A stretch of DNA of 64,000 bases from Xanthomonas translucens pv. cerealis (GCF_006838285.1 NZ_CP038228.1:2294001-2358000), one strand, 5' to 3'. Counted from the stretch's first letter, positions 1 to 9,977 are shown. Numbers and translations: made by a program. The notes: generated from the sequence alone by a model not told the origin.

Positions 1-2
1 CG

Positions 3-1028
3 ATGAACGCCAGCGATCCCGTCGCCCTGTCCCTGGACCAAGCCACCGCGTTGGTCGAACGCATCCTGCGCCATGCCGGCTTCGGCCCGGCGCATGTGCG
101 AACCCTCACCACCACGATCGTCGCAGGCGAACGCGACGGCTGCGCATCGCATGGGCTGTACCGGACCCTGGGATGCGTGGCGACGCTGCGCAACGGCAAG
201 GTGGTGGGCGATGCCGAACCGATCGTGCACGATCAGGCACCCGGGATCGTCCGCGTCGACGCATGCGGCGGCTTTTCGCTGCTGGCATTCGAGCGCGGCC
301 TGCCGTCGCTGATCGAAAAGGCGCGCGGCAATGGGCTAGCGGCGCTGGCGATCAACCATTGCGTGCATTTCTCCGCGCTATGGCCGGAAATCGAACGCAT
401 CACCGAGGCCGGGCTGGTCGCGCTGATCTGCAATCCCAGCCATGCCTGGGTCACGCCGGCCGGCGGCCACACGCCCTTGCTGGGAACCAACCCGCTCGCG
501 TTCGGCTGGCCGCGTGTGGATGCGCTTCCATTCGTGTTCGATTTCGCCACCAGCGCGGTGGCGCGCGGCGAGATCGAATTGCACCGCCGCGCCGGTCTGC
601 CGATTCCCGAAGGCTGGGGCGTGGACGCCAGCGGCAGGCCGACCACCGATCCGAACGTGGTCGCCGGCGGCGGTGGTGCGATGCTGACCTTCGGCGGACA
701 CAAGGGGTCGGCGCTGTCCGCCATGATCGAACTGATCGCCGGGCCGCTGATCGGCGACCTCACCAGCGCAGAATCGCTGGCGCACGATGCCGGCGCCGGC
801 GCCTCCCCCTACCACGGCGAATTGATCCTGGCCTTGGACCCGGTGCGGTTCCTGGGCGCGGAGTGGGCCGCGCACATGGCACGCGCCGAGGCGTTCTTCG
901 CCGCCTACCAGGACACCGGTGCGCGGCTGCCCTCGCAACGCCGCTATCAGGCGCGCGCGCGTAGCCTACGCGAGGGCGTTCGGATTCCACGCGACCTGCA
1001 TCGGGACCTGCTGACGTTGCTGGAGTAA
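3..1028 (+). CDS. Ldh-family NAD(P)H-dependent oxidoreductase, probable delta1-pyrroline-2-carboxylate/delta1-piperideine-2-carboxylate reductase
   Basis: This 341-residue protein has the length and motifs of the malate/L-lactate (YlbC/DpkA) dehydrogenase family. Visible landmarks are the N-terminal HGLYR segment near residue 51, the NHCVHF/SALWPEIE segment (about 118–130), TNPLAFGWP (about 160) and FGGHKGSALS (about 230), the last being typical of the cofactor-binding region. Characterised members reduce cyclic imino acids (delta1-pyrroline-2-carboxylate to L-proline) in D-proline, D-lysine and trans-3-hydroxyproline breakdown. The placement next to a hydroxyproline-related locus fits that role, but a malate/ureidoglycolate-type substrate is not excluded by sequence. 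The ATG at position 3 is almost at the window edge, so the ribosome binding site and any upstream partner gene cannot be seen. It is convergent with the TBDR gene ending at 1169. Confidence 0.75.
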   Translation: MNASDPVALSLDQATALVERILRHAGFGPAHVRTLTTTIVAGERDGCASHGLYRTLGCVATLRNGKVVGDAEPIVHDQAPGIVRVDACGGFSLLAFERGLPSLIEKARGNGLAALAINHCVHFSALWPEIERITEAGLVALICNPSHAWVTPAGGHTPLLGTNPLAFGWPRVDALPFVFDFATSAVARGEIELHRRAGLPIPEGWGVDASGRPTTDPNVVAGGGGAMLTFGGHKGSALSAMIELIAGPLIGDLTSAESLAHDAGAGASPYHGELILALDPVRFLGAEWAAHMARAEAFFAAYQDTGARLPSQRRYQARARSLREGVRIPRDLHRDLLTLLE

Positions 1029-1168
1029 GCAGGCGCAGCACGGCGGCGGCGCGTACACGGTTGCCGCCAGTATCGCGCACCACTACGTCAAGCCGCGCCT
1101 GAGCAGATGCCGACCGGGAATGGCATCGGCATCGGCAATGTCACGTTTCGGACTGGCCGAACGCGGGC

Positions 1169-4045
1169 TTAGAACTTCACCGTCGCCCGCGCCCAGTAGT
1201 AGCGGCCGAGCAGATCGTAGGTGGCCACGTCGGTGTTGGCGTTGGTGACGTTGTTGGCGTAGTACAGCGGCGGCTGCTTGTCGGCCAGGTTGTCCACACC
1301 CAGCTCGAGGCGGGTGTGCCAGGGCGTGAGGTTATAGCCGACCTGCACGTTGTGATAGACATAGGAACCGATGCCGCGCACCGTGCCTGGCAGGCCGGAA
1401 TCGGCCGACAGGCTCTGCCGCGTATCTTCGCTACCGATCTCGGTGCTGCCGATGTAGCGGATGCGCCACGACGCGCTCCAGTCGCCCAGGTTCCAGCTCA
1501 GCGCGCCGAGCCCGCGCCAGCGCGGGAAGTTGCCGTAGGCCTGGGTGTACTTGCCGGCATTGTGGATGGTGACGGTGCTGGCGTCGGTGGTGTCCGGATT
1601 GATGTCGTAGCGGATCACGTAAGTGCCGTTGAGGCTGGCGTTGAAGCTGCCCCACGCGGTGTCCGGCAGGCGGTAGTTGAGGCTGAAGTCGGTGCCGCTG
1701 GCCCACAGCTTGCCTAGGTTCACGGTGGGCTCGGCGATGTAATTGATGGTGCCGTTGTCGTTGCGGTGGATCAGCGCGCAGTAGGCGCTGGACGCGTTGG
1801 GATAGCACTGGTTGAGCACGGTCTGCGCCGAGACCTGGGTGATGGTGTCCTGCAGGTTGATCTTCCACAGGTCCGCGCTCATCGACAGGCCGTCCAGCCA
1901 GCCCGGATCGTAGACCACGCCGAAATCGTAGGACTTGCCGGTCTCCGGCTTGAGCTGGTAGCCGGCCACCACTGCGCCGGACGCTTTGGCGCCGATCTGG
2001 TTGTCGGCCTGCTGGTAGCTGCCGTCGGTGGGTACGTTGGCGCAGGCCGCAGCATGGCCGCCGGTATAGCCGTTGCACGGATCCTTGACCGTGGCCGAGT
2101 CGCCGACCACGCCGGAATACAGTTCGTTGATGTTCGGCGCGCGGAACACCTGCGACACGGTGCCGCGCAGTAACAGGTTCTGGATCGGACGGTACTCCAG
2201 CGAGACCTTGCTGTTGGTCTTGCTGCCGACGCTGTCGTAGTCGGAGAAGCGGCTGCCGACGGTCAGGTTCAGCGAATGCACCAGCGGCAGGTCGGCCAGC
2301 AGCGGGAACAGCGCCTCGGCATAGGCTTCCTTGACGCTGAAGCTGCCGCCGAGCACGGTGGCGCAGAATTCGATCACCCCGCACATGCCGTTCTCGTCGC
2401 CGGTCCACAGCGGGTCGGCGGCGGTGGAAGTGCTTTCCTTGCGGTAGGACACGCCCGCGGCCAGGCTCACCGTGCCGGCCGGCAGGTCGAACAGGTTGCC
2501 GTTGGCGTTGGCCTCGAACTGCTTGACCCTGTAGACGCTGGTCACGATCGGGTTGACCACCAGCGCTTCCAGCGCTGCCTTGTTGCTCTCGCTGTTGAGG
2601 TTGAACACGTCGATCGGGGTGCAGCCGGCGATCGCCGCACCGGCGCTGCCGCACTTGACCGTGCCGTCGCTGTCCAGGAACGACGGCCCTACCGCGGCGT
2701 TGAACCCGGCGTAGTCGAGGAAACCGTGGTTGACCGACTTCTGCTTGACCTTGCCGTAGTTGACGCTGGCATCCCATTGCCAGGAGCTGTCGCCGAAGCT
2801 GCCGCGCAGGCCGGGATTGATCTGGAAATTGTAGGTGTCGTATTCGTAGCGGCGGTTGCCCAGCACCGTGGCGCGGCTGTTGAAGCTGTTGTACGAAGTA
2901 TCGGCGCTGCGGTCGGTGCCGAAGTTGGCCCCGAACGGATTGTAGTAGCTGCCGGCGGAAACCAGGAAATTGTCGCCGTTGGCGAAGACCGGGATCGGCG
3001 CGATGATCGAGGACGAGGTGGTCTTGCTGAAGTAGGTGTTGACGTAGCCTTCCAGGTGATCGTTGAAGCGGAAGCTGCCGATCACGAAGGCATTGGTGCG
3101 TTCCTGCGGCGTCTGCAGCAGGTTGTACGGCTGGTAGTTGTAGGAATCGCTGGCGGCGTCGTAGCAATGGTACTGGCTGGCATTGGTCGGGCTGCCGCTG
3201 CCGCCGTTGAAGGTGACCCGCGCGCAGCCGTTGCTCGCCGCCAGCGCCCTGGACCGGTCGGAACCTTCGTCGAAGCTGACGCTGCCGGTCGGCGTGGCCG
3301 AGGAGCCCTGCTTCACCGGCACCCCGTCGATCAGCGACAGCGCATCCTTCGAATAGCTGCGCGCGCCGGCCGAGACCGGATCGATGTCGTGGTAGGACAG
3401 GCCGGCGACGATGCTGCCGCGCTCGCCGGTCTTGCCGGCGGTCAGCGAGAAGCTGCGGCGGTTGCCGTCGCTGCGCGAGCTGGTGCCGAAGTCGGTGCTG
3501 ACCTCGATGCCGTCCAAGCCCTTGCGCAGGATGAAGTTGACCACGCCGCCGATCGCGTCCGAGCCGTACACCGCCGAGGCGCCGTCGCTGAGCACTTCCA
3601 CCCGCTCGATCATCGTCGCCGGGATCGCGTTGACGTCGTTGCTGGCCAGGCGCGTGCCGTTGACCAGGATCAGCGTGCGCTTGTCGCCCAGGCCGCGCAG
3701 CGAGATGGTCGAGGCGCCGGTGCCGCCGCCGTTGTTGGTGTTGGGGTTGGTCGCATTGCCGGCGATCGCCGGCAGTTCCTGCACCAGGTCGCCGAGCGTG
3801 GCCTTGCCGGTCGCCTCGATCTGCGCGCGGTTGATCGTCACCACCGGGTTGGCGGTCTCGGTGTCGACCCGGCGCAGGCGCGAGCCGGTGACCACTACGC
3901 TGTCCAGGGTCTGGGTCTTGCCGTCGTCCGCACTCGCCTCCTGCGCCAGCGCCGGGCATGCGGCGCCCAGCGACAATGCGGCGACCACGGCCAGCGCCAG
4001 CGGCTGCGGGCGATGGGAAGGATGGGGTGCGTGCTGGAACGGCAT
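1169..4045 (-). CDS. TonB-dependent receptor (TBDR1)
   Basis: This is an outer-membrane TonB-dependent transporter of 958 residues. The start is the ATG at 4045, preceded by AGGAG at good spacing; the open frame extends upstream to 4396 but that extension has no signal peptide. A signal peptide ends near ALAQ (residues 1–31). The TonB box TLDSVVVTGSR follows, then a plug domain (about 60–190) with LGDLVQELPAIAG, ISLRGLG and GASAVYGSDAIGGVVNFI, then the 22-strand barrel ending in an aromatic residue (VKF). It resembles TBDR3 (25029–27863) at both the TonB box/plug start and the C-terminus (YYWARATVKF against YFWARLRTEF), so the two are likely paralogues. The promoter block at 4384–4424 is shared with the arabinosidase genes, suggesting import of arabino-oligosaccharides or glycopeptides; the substrate is inferred only. 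Confidence 0.93.
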   Translation of the reverse strand: MPFQHAPHPSHRPQPLALAVVAALSLGAACPALAQEASADDGKTQTLDSVVVTGSRLRRVDTETANPVVTINRAQIEATGKATLGDLVQELPAIAGNATNPNTNNGGGTGASTISLRGLGDKRTLILVNGTRLASNDVNAIPATMIERVEVLSDGASAVYGSDAIGGVVNFILRKGLDGIEVSTDFGTSSRSDGNRRSFSLTAGKTGERGSIVAGLSYHDIDPVSAGARSYSKDALSLIDGVPVKQGSSATPTGSVSFDEGSDRSRALAASNGCARVTFNGGSGSPTNASQYHCYDAASDSYNYQPYNLLQTPQERTNAFVIGSFRFNDHLEGYVNTYFSKTTSSSIIAPIPVFANGDNFLVSAGSYYNPFGANFGTDRSADTSYNSFNSRATVLGNRRYEYDTYNFQINPGLRGSFGDSSWQWDASVNYGKVKQKSVNHGFLDYAGFNAAVGPSFLDSDGTVKCGSAGAAIAGCTPIDVFNLNSESNKAALEALVVNPIVTSVYRVKQFEANANGNLFDLPAGTVSLAAGVSYRKESTSTAADPLWTGDENGMCGVIEFCATVLGGSFSVKEAYAEALFPLLADLPLVHSLNLTVGSRFSDYDSVGSKTNSKVSLEYRPIQNLLLRGTVSQVFRAPNINELYSGVVGDSATVKDPCNGYTGGHAAACANVPTDGSYQQADNQIGAKASGAVVAGYQLKPETGKSYDFGVVYDPGWLDGLSMSADLWKINLQDTITQVSAQTVLNQCYPNASSAYCALIHRNDNGTINYIAEPTVNLGKLWASGTDFSLNYRLPDTAWGSFNASLNGTYVIRYDINPDTTDASTVTIHNAGKYTQAYGNFPRWRGLGALSWNLGDWSASWRIRYIGSTEIGSEDTRQSLSADSGLPGTVRGIGSYVYHNVQVGYNLTPWHTRLELGVDNLADKQPPLYYANNVTNANTDVATYDLLGRYYWARATVKF

Positions 4046-4644
4046 GGAGATCTCCTGAGCGATGGCGACACGTGGCATAAGCGAAAACGATGGGCCGAAC
4101 AAATCCGCGCCGGCTCGCGCCAGCGGTCGAAACTGCGATGAGGACGACGCTGCAACAGCGACGCCGGTGATACGCCTCCTGCGCCGCGGCTCTGGCAAGG
4201 CCGGACACAACGACCGGGATGCCTGCGATCCTTCACACGCTGCCCGTGCGTACATCGCGGGTCCTGCGGTGAGTGGCCAAGGGCGGTGGCGGATCCTGTC
4301 CCGCGCACCGGCCGCTGCGCCGGAAAACCAAAGGTCATCACGTTTTAACGATGCAATCACAATGTGCCTGTAACTGCGACCGGCGTCTTGTCGCAATTAG
4401 CGGTTCTGCATGCGGAATAACGCATGGTCGTGGCGCGGCGGCGCGATCGGGCGGCCGACCGGCATGCATACCCGTTGCTTTCGGTTCAGTCAGGGAGCCG
4501 GTGCATGCCGGCGTGATGCTGCGTGCAACTCGGCACAACGTCTGTCGAACCACGGCAATGGCTGCGCTCCATCGCCAAGCCGCGCCGCGTACGCAATCCA
4601 CTGGTTGGCGCGGCGGCTGGACAGGCCGCGCGCGGCGGCAGCGG
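4046..4644. other. 600-bp intergenic region upstream of TBDR1
   Basis: No convincing gene is seen between TBDR1 and the arabinofuranosidase gene. The stretch holds the conserved promoter block at 4384–4424 and the GCACATTGTG element (minus strand, 4358–4367), leaving a leader of roughly 300 nt before TBDR1. A clear rho-independent terminator for the arabinofuranosidase gene was not found. Confidence 0.6.
4384..4424 (-). promoter_or_regulatory. Shared promoter block, copy A (TBDR1)
   Basis: The palindrome TGCGGAATAACGCA (plus strand 4411–4424) is followed, reading toward TBDR1, by exactly 18 bp and then GACAAGACG (minus strand, 4392–4384). The same layout and spacing occur before four other units in this window. 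GCACATTGTG lies 16 nt further downstream. The natural reading is an activator site above a -35-like element; roles are inferred. Confidence 0.72.
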
Positions 4645-7056
4645 TCATGCGCTCTCGGCCGGGATCAACCAGCCGCCGAACAGCGGCCCGGCGGTATCGC
4701 CGTGCTGCGGCTCGATGCGGAAGGTCAGCTGCGCAGCGCGGGTCAGCGCCGGCGGCAAGGCGTAGTCGCGATCGACGAAGTCGATGACCTGGCTGCGGTC
4801 CACCTGCACCTCCACCGCCAGCTTGCCGTCGATCAGGATGTTGAAGCGGCCCTTGTCGCTGCCCCAGAAGCGCAGGCGCAGCGCCAGCGGCTGCGCGCTG
4901 CCGCGCATCTGGAATTCGACGAAGCCCTTGCCGCGCACGTCGCGACACTGCTGGCGGCGGTAGGCGCCGCCGAAGGAGGTGTCGCTGCGCAGCGTGTGCG
5001 CCTGCTCGGAAGCCTCGTCGCCGAACTGGATCATGTCCACCGCGGTGGCCTGCAGCGCCGCGCGCTCGGCTTGCTGGCGCGCGCGCCGCGCCGCTTCCTG
5101 CGCCCACTGCGCCGGCGCCAGGCGCTTGAAGTACAGCGCGCTGCGGCGCTCGTATTGCGCGTAGAACGGCACGAAGGTCAGCCCCGGCGGCTGCGTGGCG
5201 GCGGCCAGGAAATGCCCGGGCTGCGGCAATTCGGCGAACCCTGCCAATGGATCGGCCGCGGCCACCAGCGCCGGGTCCGGCGCGTCATAGGGATCGGCGA
5301 CCGGGCCAAGATCGGCGGCCAGCGCCAGCGGGCCGCGCATCACCACCACCGTGTCGGCATCGCCGGCGGCATGCTCCAGGCGCAGCGGCATCGCCAAGTC
5401 CAGTTCGATCACATCGCCGCTGCGCCACTGCCGCTCCAGCGCCAGGTAGCCGTCGGCGGCCGTGCCGCGCTGGGCCTTGCCGTTGACGCGCAGCGTGTAG
5501 CCGCCCTGGCACCAGGCCGGCAGCCGCAGCAGCAGGCGCCGCGGCGTGCGGGCGCCGGCGCGACGCAGTTGCAGCCGCACCTTGCCGTTGTCCGGCACGC
5601 CGCTGTCCAGCTCCAGCGCCAGGTCGCGCTCGGGCCAGTCCAGGGTCGAGGGGATGTACAGGTTGACGTAGAGCGACGCCGCGTCCTGCCAATAGATCGA
5701 GTCGCCGAACTGCGCATGCGCCTCCATGCCGCTGCCGACGCAGCACCAGAACGAATCGAACTTGTCGGAGAAGCCGCGCTCGCCGCCGCTGATCATCGGC
5801 GTCATGTAGGTGAACATGCCGGTGGCCGGATGCTGCGCGGCCATCGTATGGTTGTGCAGGGTGCGCTCGTAGTAGTCGAAATAGCGCGCCTGCGGCGTCC
5901 ACTGGTACAGGTGTCGGGTCAGCTTGAGCATGTTGTAGCTGTTGCAGTGCTCGCAGGTCTGCTCGGTCAGGAACGCGGCGATGCTGTCCGGTTCCTGGAA
6001 ATACTCGCGGTCGGCATTGCCGCCGATCGCGTAGCTGTAGTGGCCGGTCACCGTCTCCCAGAAGAAACGCGCCGCCGCCGCGGCGTCGGCATCGCCGGCG
6101 ACCTCGAACTGGCGCGCCTCGCCGATGAACTTGGGCACCTGGGTATTGGCGTGGATATGCGCCAGTTCGTCGCGACCGGCAGCGGCCGGATCGATCACCT
6201 TCTCGTGGCGCAGGCGCTTGCCCAGCGCGATCCAGCGCGGATCGCCGGTACGCGCGCCCAGTTCGATGTAGGACTCGTTGAGGCCGCCGAACTCGGTGTC
6301 CAGCAAGGTCTGCATCTGCACGTGGTCGAGCGCGTCGAACACCCCGCCCAGATAGCCGGCCAGCGGCACCAGCACCTGCAGCGCCTGCGCGTTGCCGGCC
6401 AGTGCGTGCGCATCGAGCAGGCCGGCGAACAGCTTGTGCACCGTGTACAGCGGCGACCAGCTGCCGTTGAGGTTGAACTTGCTGCCCTTGATGATGCCGC
6501 GGCGCACTTCCTCGAACACCACCTTGCCGTTGTCGATGGCGCCCTTGTCGTTCTTGCGGGTGAGTCCGCCGACGTAGCCGTCCGCGTCCTTGGCCTGCGC
6601 GCGCGCCAGTTCGGCCACGATGTAGTCGATGCGCTGGCGCAGCGCCGCATCGCGGGTCTGCGCATGCATCTTGGCCAGCGCGCTGAGATAGTGGCCGAGC
6701 GTGTGCCCGGCGATGGTGTCCCCTTCCCAGCCGCCGTAGACCTCGCCCTTGGGCGGCAGGCCGGCGTAGTGCAGGAAGTTGTGCAACAGGCGGTCCGGTT
6801 CCAATTCCAGCAGGTAGCGGCGGTTGGTCTGCAGCGAATCCAGAAACAGCGACGGCTTCAGCGTGACCTGCTTGAGCGGCAGCGCCTGCACCGCGCCGGC
6901 GCTCGACGCGGCGGCATCCAGCGGGAAGCGCAGCAGCCCCGCGGCCACCGCCAGCGCGCTCCACTGCAGGAAGCGCCGCCGCGATGGATCCAGCGCGTGT
7001 GTACAGGCATCGGCGTGCGGCAGCGGATCGGTGGAGGGGTCATGCATGGATTTCAT
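4645..7056 (-). CDS. Tat-exported DUF1680 beta-L-arabinofuranosidase (GH127/GH146, HypBA1-like)
   Basis: This 803-residue glycoside hydrolase is predicted to release beta-L-arabinofuranose, the sugar attached to hydroxyproline in plant extensins. The N-terminus carries a Tat signal (RRRFLQWSALAVAAG, about 26–40), so it is exported folded. The family's zinc/thiolate active site is visible: E369-x-C371 in EHCNSYNMLKL and the pair C438–C439 in FWCCVGSGME, matching the Glu/Cys ligands and the catalytic Cys known in bifidobacterial HypBA1. The (alpha/alpha)6 domain is followed by a beta-rich C-terminal region with an extra module near 680–800. The ATG at 7056 has GGTGA upstream; an internal ATG three codons later is an alternative start. 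Xanthomonas enzymes acting on Hyp-linked arabinan have been placed in GH146, which shares this catalytic design. Promoter copy B lies 200 bp upstream. Confidence 0.88.
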   Translation of the reverse strand: MKSMHDPSTDPLPHADACTHALDPSRRRFLQWSALAVAAGLLRFPLDAAASSAGAVQALPLKQVTLKPSLFLDSLQTNRRYLLELEPDRLLHNFLHYAGLPPKGEVYGGWEGDTIAGHTLGHYLSALAKMHAQTRDAALRQRIDYIVAELARAQAKDADGYVGGLTRKNDKGAIDNGKVVFEEVRRGIIKGSKFNLNGSWSPLYTVHKLFAGLLDAHALAGNAQALQVLVPLAGYLGGVFDALDHVQMQTLLDTEFGGLNESYIELGARTGDPRWIALGKRLRHEKVIDPAAAGRDELAHIHANTQVPKFIGEARQFEVAGDADAAAAARFFWETVTGHYSYAIGGNADREYFQEPDSIAAFLTEQTCEHCNSYNMLKLTRHLYQWTPQARYFDYYERTLHNHTMAAQHPATGMFTYMTPMISGGERGFSDKFDSFWCCVGSGMEAHAQFGDSIYWQDAASLYVNLYIPSTLDWPERDLALELDSGVPDNGKVRLQLRRAGARTPRRLLLRLPAWCQGGYTLRVNGKAQRGTAADGYLALERQWRSGDVIELDLAMPLRLEHAAGDADTVVVMRGPLALAADLGPVADPYDAPDPALVAAADPLAGFAELPQPGHFLAAATQPPGLTFVPFYAQYERRSALYFKRLAPAQWAQEAARRARQQAERAALQATAVDMIQFGDEASEQAHTLRSDTSFGGAYRRQQCRDVRGKGFVEFQMRGSAQPLALRLRFWGSDKGRFNILIDGKLAVEVQVDRSQVIDFVDRDYALPPALTRAAQLTFRIEPQHGDTAGPLFGGWLIPAESA

Positions 7057-7463
7057 CGTAGATCACCGCGACGTGATGCGCCCAGCCCGGGGAAAACCAA
7101 TATGGATATCGGCATCTGCTGCTCCTGGTTGGACGATCTGTGAAAATACGGCCACTGGCCCGAGGCCGACCACGCAGTCGGCATGATTGGTAGCCGTGCC
7201 AAACCTGCGCAGCGAAGGTGCGCAGGCCATTGGTCATCATCCCGCGGGCGTCACCCTGCCGTCTTGTGCACAGACAGAAGAACGGATGCCGAATTACGCA
7301 CAAACCGCGCGTGGACGCGGTGCTTTGCTGCCGCGCGCGCGGCAGCGACATGCTGCGCAACACTCATGATCGTTTCGGCGTGGCGAGGGGCATCACGCAC
7401 CGCCGAACAGACAACGGCGGCGGACCCGCACGGGCACGCCGCCGCATGGCGCGACCCGCAGGA
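7057..7463. other. Intergenic region with promoter of the arabinofuranosidase gene
   Basis: No gene is supported here. It contains promoter block copy B at 7260–7300, leaving a leader of about 180 nt to the ATG at 7056. Short open frames in this stretch have no start context or family resemblance. Confidence 0.6.
7260..7300 (-). promoter_or_regulatory. Shared promoter block, copy B (GH127/GH146 gene)
   Basis: The palindrome-like TGCCGAATTACGCA (7287–7300) is followed on the minus strand by 18 bp and CACAAGACG (7268–7260). Spacing is identical to the other copies. One half-site base differs (TGCC instead of TGCG). Confidence 0.7.
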
Positions 7464-9323
7464 TTACTGCGAGCGCGGCGTTGCGGTGACTTCAGGCACT
7501 GCGCCGGTCAGATCCGCACCGTATTCCGGGTCCAGGATCAACCCAGGATCCACGTAGCCGTAGAACACGCCCTTGCTTGGCGACGCCCCGCGTTCCTCTG
7601 CATCGCCGCGCAACTGGGCATTACCGGACAGCGTGAATGCTTCGAACGCGCCCGGCCCCATGAACACCGTATGCACCTGGGCGCTGTCCCGAATCGTCGC
7701 TCCATCGTGCACTACGCTCAAGCCACCGACCACGACGTTGTCCTGGACGGTGCCGCCCATGATCGTGGCATGGTCCTGGATCCGGGCATTGCCCAGCACC
7801 TGCCCACCAAGCACGCGCGCGTCCGGGCCGACGTAGGCGGTGGGCGCGACATAGGCATTGCGCGCGACCCAGCCGCCACCGTTGGCGTGGCGGGTGCCGA
7901 GCGCCGTCGGCGTCGGCGCATTCGGCTGGCGGCCGGATGGATAGGCATTGTCGAGCGTGACGCTCCACGGGTAGCGATAGATCGAGTAATAAGACTGGTC
8001 CCACTTGATCTTGTGCATTTTGCTCGGTGTGCCCATCACCACCAGATAGAGCCCGGTATCGCCACGCTTCAGATCGAACTGCAGCGAAGCGCTGGCGCCG
8101 CGCTGCAAAGGGCTGTAACGCGCCTTGCCCGCCGCATCGATCGCAACCACGCCCCAGCGCCAGTCCGAATCGGGCAAGGCGATGGCACTGGGATCGTTGT
8201 CCAAGCCCGGCAATACGTTCACCGCGGACTGCGTCTGCACATCGCCTGCGAACTTGACGCCGATCGCGGCGGCGCCGGCAGCGGGAATCAACCGTACCAG
8301 GTTGTAGCCCCAACGCTGCGGCGCCCAATCGAACGGCACGCGGTAGCGGCGCTCCTGGCCCGGCACCTGGTCGAGCTGGGTCAGGCGCAAGGCGAGATCA
8401 CGGTTATTCCAATCCGCGGTGTTTTCTGGATCGAACGCATCGTTACTGCCGTATTGTTCGCGCATCAACACGCCATGATCGCGACCATCGGGATCGGTGT
8501 AATCCCAGTTCACGTTATGCATCGCCCAGTCGCCAAACACGTCGTTGAGCTGCGACTGGGTCCAGCCCATGTTGTCGCGGATGACCGAGAACGGATCCGC
8601 ATCGGCCAGGCCGGGATCGCCGGACTTGGGCGCCTTGGCCCACATGTCGTTGATGATGGAATAGCCGAAACGGTCCTTGAGATACTCCATGAATTGCCAG
8701 TTGCAGTAGCGGTCCCGGGTCGAGCCCAGGTAGAGATGCGGATAGTTCACAAGCGTCGTCGAGCAGTGAACCTCGGTGTTGTGGTACTCATCGATCTGGT
8801 GCGCCATCCAGTTGGCATGCGATTCCCAGATCCAGCCGGTGTACTCCGACTCGGTCAAACCACCGCTGGCGCCTTGCAGCGCATGGGTAAGTTCATGCGC
8901 CATATCCCAGTGATCCTGCAACAGGGAGATCGAAACCCACATGCCCATTCCGCCACTGTCGGTGACCCCGCCATGCATGCCAAAGTCGGACTTCAAATAG
9001 ATGCTGACCTTGTACTTCGTCGCCGAAGCGCAATAGGGTTCTGGAAAACGGATGCGGTTGATATAGGTGTTCCAGATCAATTCCAGTTCCTTGCCTGCCG
9101 CTTCCAGATCGGCGCGGGGAACCTGTTCTGCATCTTCCCAGCGGAACGCAAAGTGCGTGGTTTCGTAGCGCACTGCCGGCATGTCGGTGTCATTGGGATT
9201 GGCGACCCATTGGCCAGCGCTGCAGACGGCTGCCGCATGCGCGATGTGCGGCGCCAGGGCCAAACCAGCCGACATGCAAAGGCACGCGACTATGCGTAAC
9301 AATGACGACAGGGAACGTTTCAT
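7464..9323 (-). CDS. Svx/AvrXca-family secreted metallopeptidase with beta-helix tail
   Basis: A 619-residue secreted protein. A signal peptide (about 1–29, ending AHA) fits Sec export and probably type II secretion. A gluzincin-type zinc motif H143-E144-L-T-H147 is followed by W-E167-S-H-A-N, a plausible third ligand. Residues about 500–585 form hexapeptide-like repeats (VAPTAYVGPDARVLG and similar) typical of a left-handed beta-helix. The domain order resembles the Svx/AvrXca virulence–avirulence family; Svx of Pectobacterium is reported to be a gluzincin peptidase presumed to target plant extensins. That activity fits the adjacent Hyp-arabinan enzymes. The ATG at 9323 has AGGAGAG upstream. 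It does not carry the shared promoter block, so control may differ. The family call rests on motif recognition, not on an alignment. Confidence 0.78.
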   Translation of the reverse strand: MKRSLSSLLRIVACLCMSAGLALAPHIAHAAAVCSAGQWVANPNDTDMPAVRYETTHFAFRWEDAEQVPRADLEAAGKELELIWNTYINRIRFPEPYCASATKYKVSIYLKSDFGMHGGVTDSGGMGMWVSISLLQDHWDMAHELTHALQGASGGLTESEYTGWIWESHANWMAHQIDEYHNTEVHCSTTLVNYPHLYLGSTRDRYCNWQFMEYLKDRFGYSIINDMWAKAPKSGDPGLADADPFSVIRDNMGWTQSQLNDVFGDWAMHNVNWDYTDPDGRDHGVLMREQYGSNDAFDPENTADWNNRDLALRLTQLDQVPGQERRYRVPFDWAPQRWGYNLVRLIPAAGAAAIGVKFAGDVQTQSAVNVLPGLDNDPSAIALPDSDWRWGVVAIDAAGKARYSPLQRGASASLQFDLKRGDTGLYLVVMGTPSKMHKIKWDQSYYSIYRYPWSVTLDNAYPSGRQPNAPTPTALGTRHANGGGWVARNAYVAPTAYVGPDARVLGGQVLGNARIQDHATIMGGTVQDNVVVGGLSVVHDGATIRDSAQVHTVFMGPGAFEAFTLSGNAQLRGDAEERGASPSKGVFYGYVDPGLILDPEYGADLTGAVPEVTATPRSQ

Positions 9324-9977
9324 GCTCTCTCCTAAGGAATTGCAAGTGGTGAGCATCAAAGCATGCAATGGCAGCTTTGAGCGCTATCGCGCGCGTACCT
9401 GATCGAAACGACGCAAGCGTTGTGCCAAGAAACCATGCCAACGCTGCGTGGCGCATCGCAACGCGACAGTGTCGGGTCGACCGCGGCGCTCACGGCGTCG
9501 GGCACACATCGGTCGGACCAGCGGCAACGTCACGCTGGCAGGGACGTCCATCCCCGCGCATGAACACAGCGCACAGCAATGTTCGGAAAATCCTCCGCGT
9601 CGCACCGCGCTAGCGCGCGGTAGAGGCAAGGAAAACCAATCGAACGCTTTTGCGCACCCCCAACGACTCAATTCCCTTGGTTACCCGCTCGCGCGCCTGA
9701 CCGACCTGGAAGATGCTAGGGGCGCGCGAAAGTCGGCGCACTGCATGCGCTCGCAGAACTACAACTTGATTCGCTACAAAGACAGGAAATGCAGCGCCGA
9801 TCACGGCAGGAGCGCAATTTACATCACGCAGGCAAGCGATCACCTGGGTGCCGCGCGGACATCGCTCGATGCACGCCTATCCGCAGCCCATCGCGTGCCG
9901 CGACTGCAAGTGCGTTCGCCACAACCGCCTCGGCAGCGCAGCGCTGCTGCGCTCACCGGCGCGGCGCCTGCCTGCCC
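9324..9977. other. 650-bp intergenic region upstream of the Svx-like gene
   Basis: No convincing gene on either strand. A locally AT-richer stretch at about 9745–9840 could hold promoter elements, but neither the palindrome/ACAAGACG block nor an obvious PIP-box spacing (TTCGC-N15-TTCGC) was found. Confidence 0.5.

Noticed and set aside
2276..4141. Long plus-strand frame opposite TBDR1 (and similar ones at 4273–7143, 10395–12905, 13339–16698, 21226–25062, 26190–28916)
   Set aside because: These are antisense shadows produced by GC-rich third-position bias; they have Arg/Ala/Gly/His-rich low-complexity translations and no family signature.
9324..9977. Search for a PIP box (TTCGC-N15-TTCGC) or the shared block before the Svx-like gene
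   Set aside because: TTCGC/GCGAA occurrences do not pair at 15-bp spacing and no ACAAGACG/palindrome pair is present.
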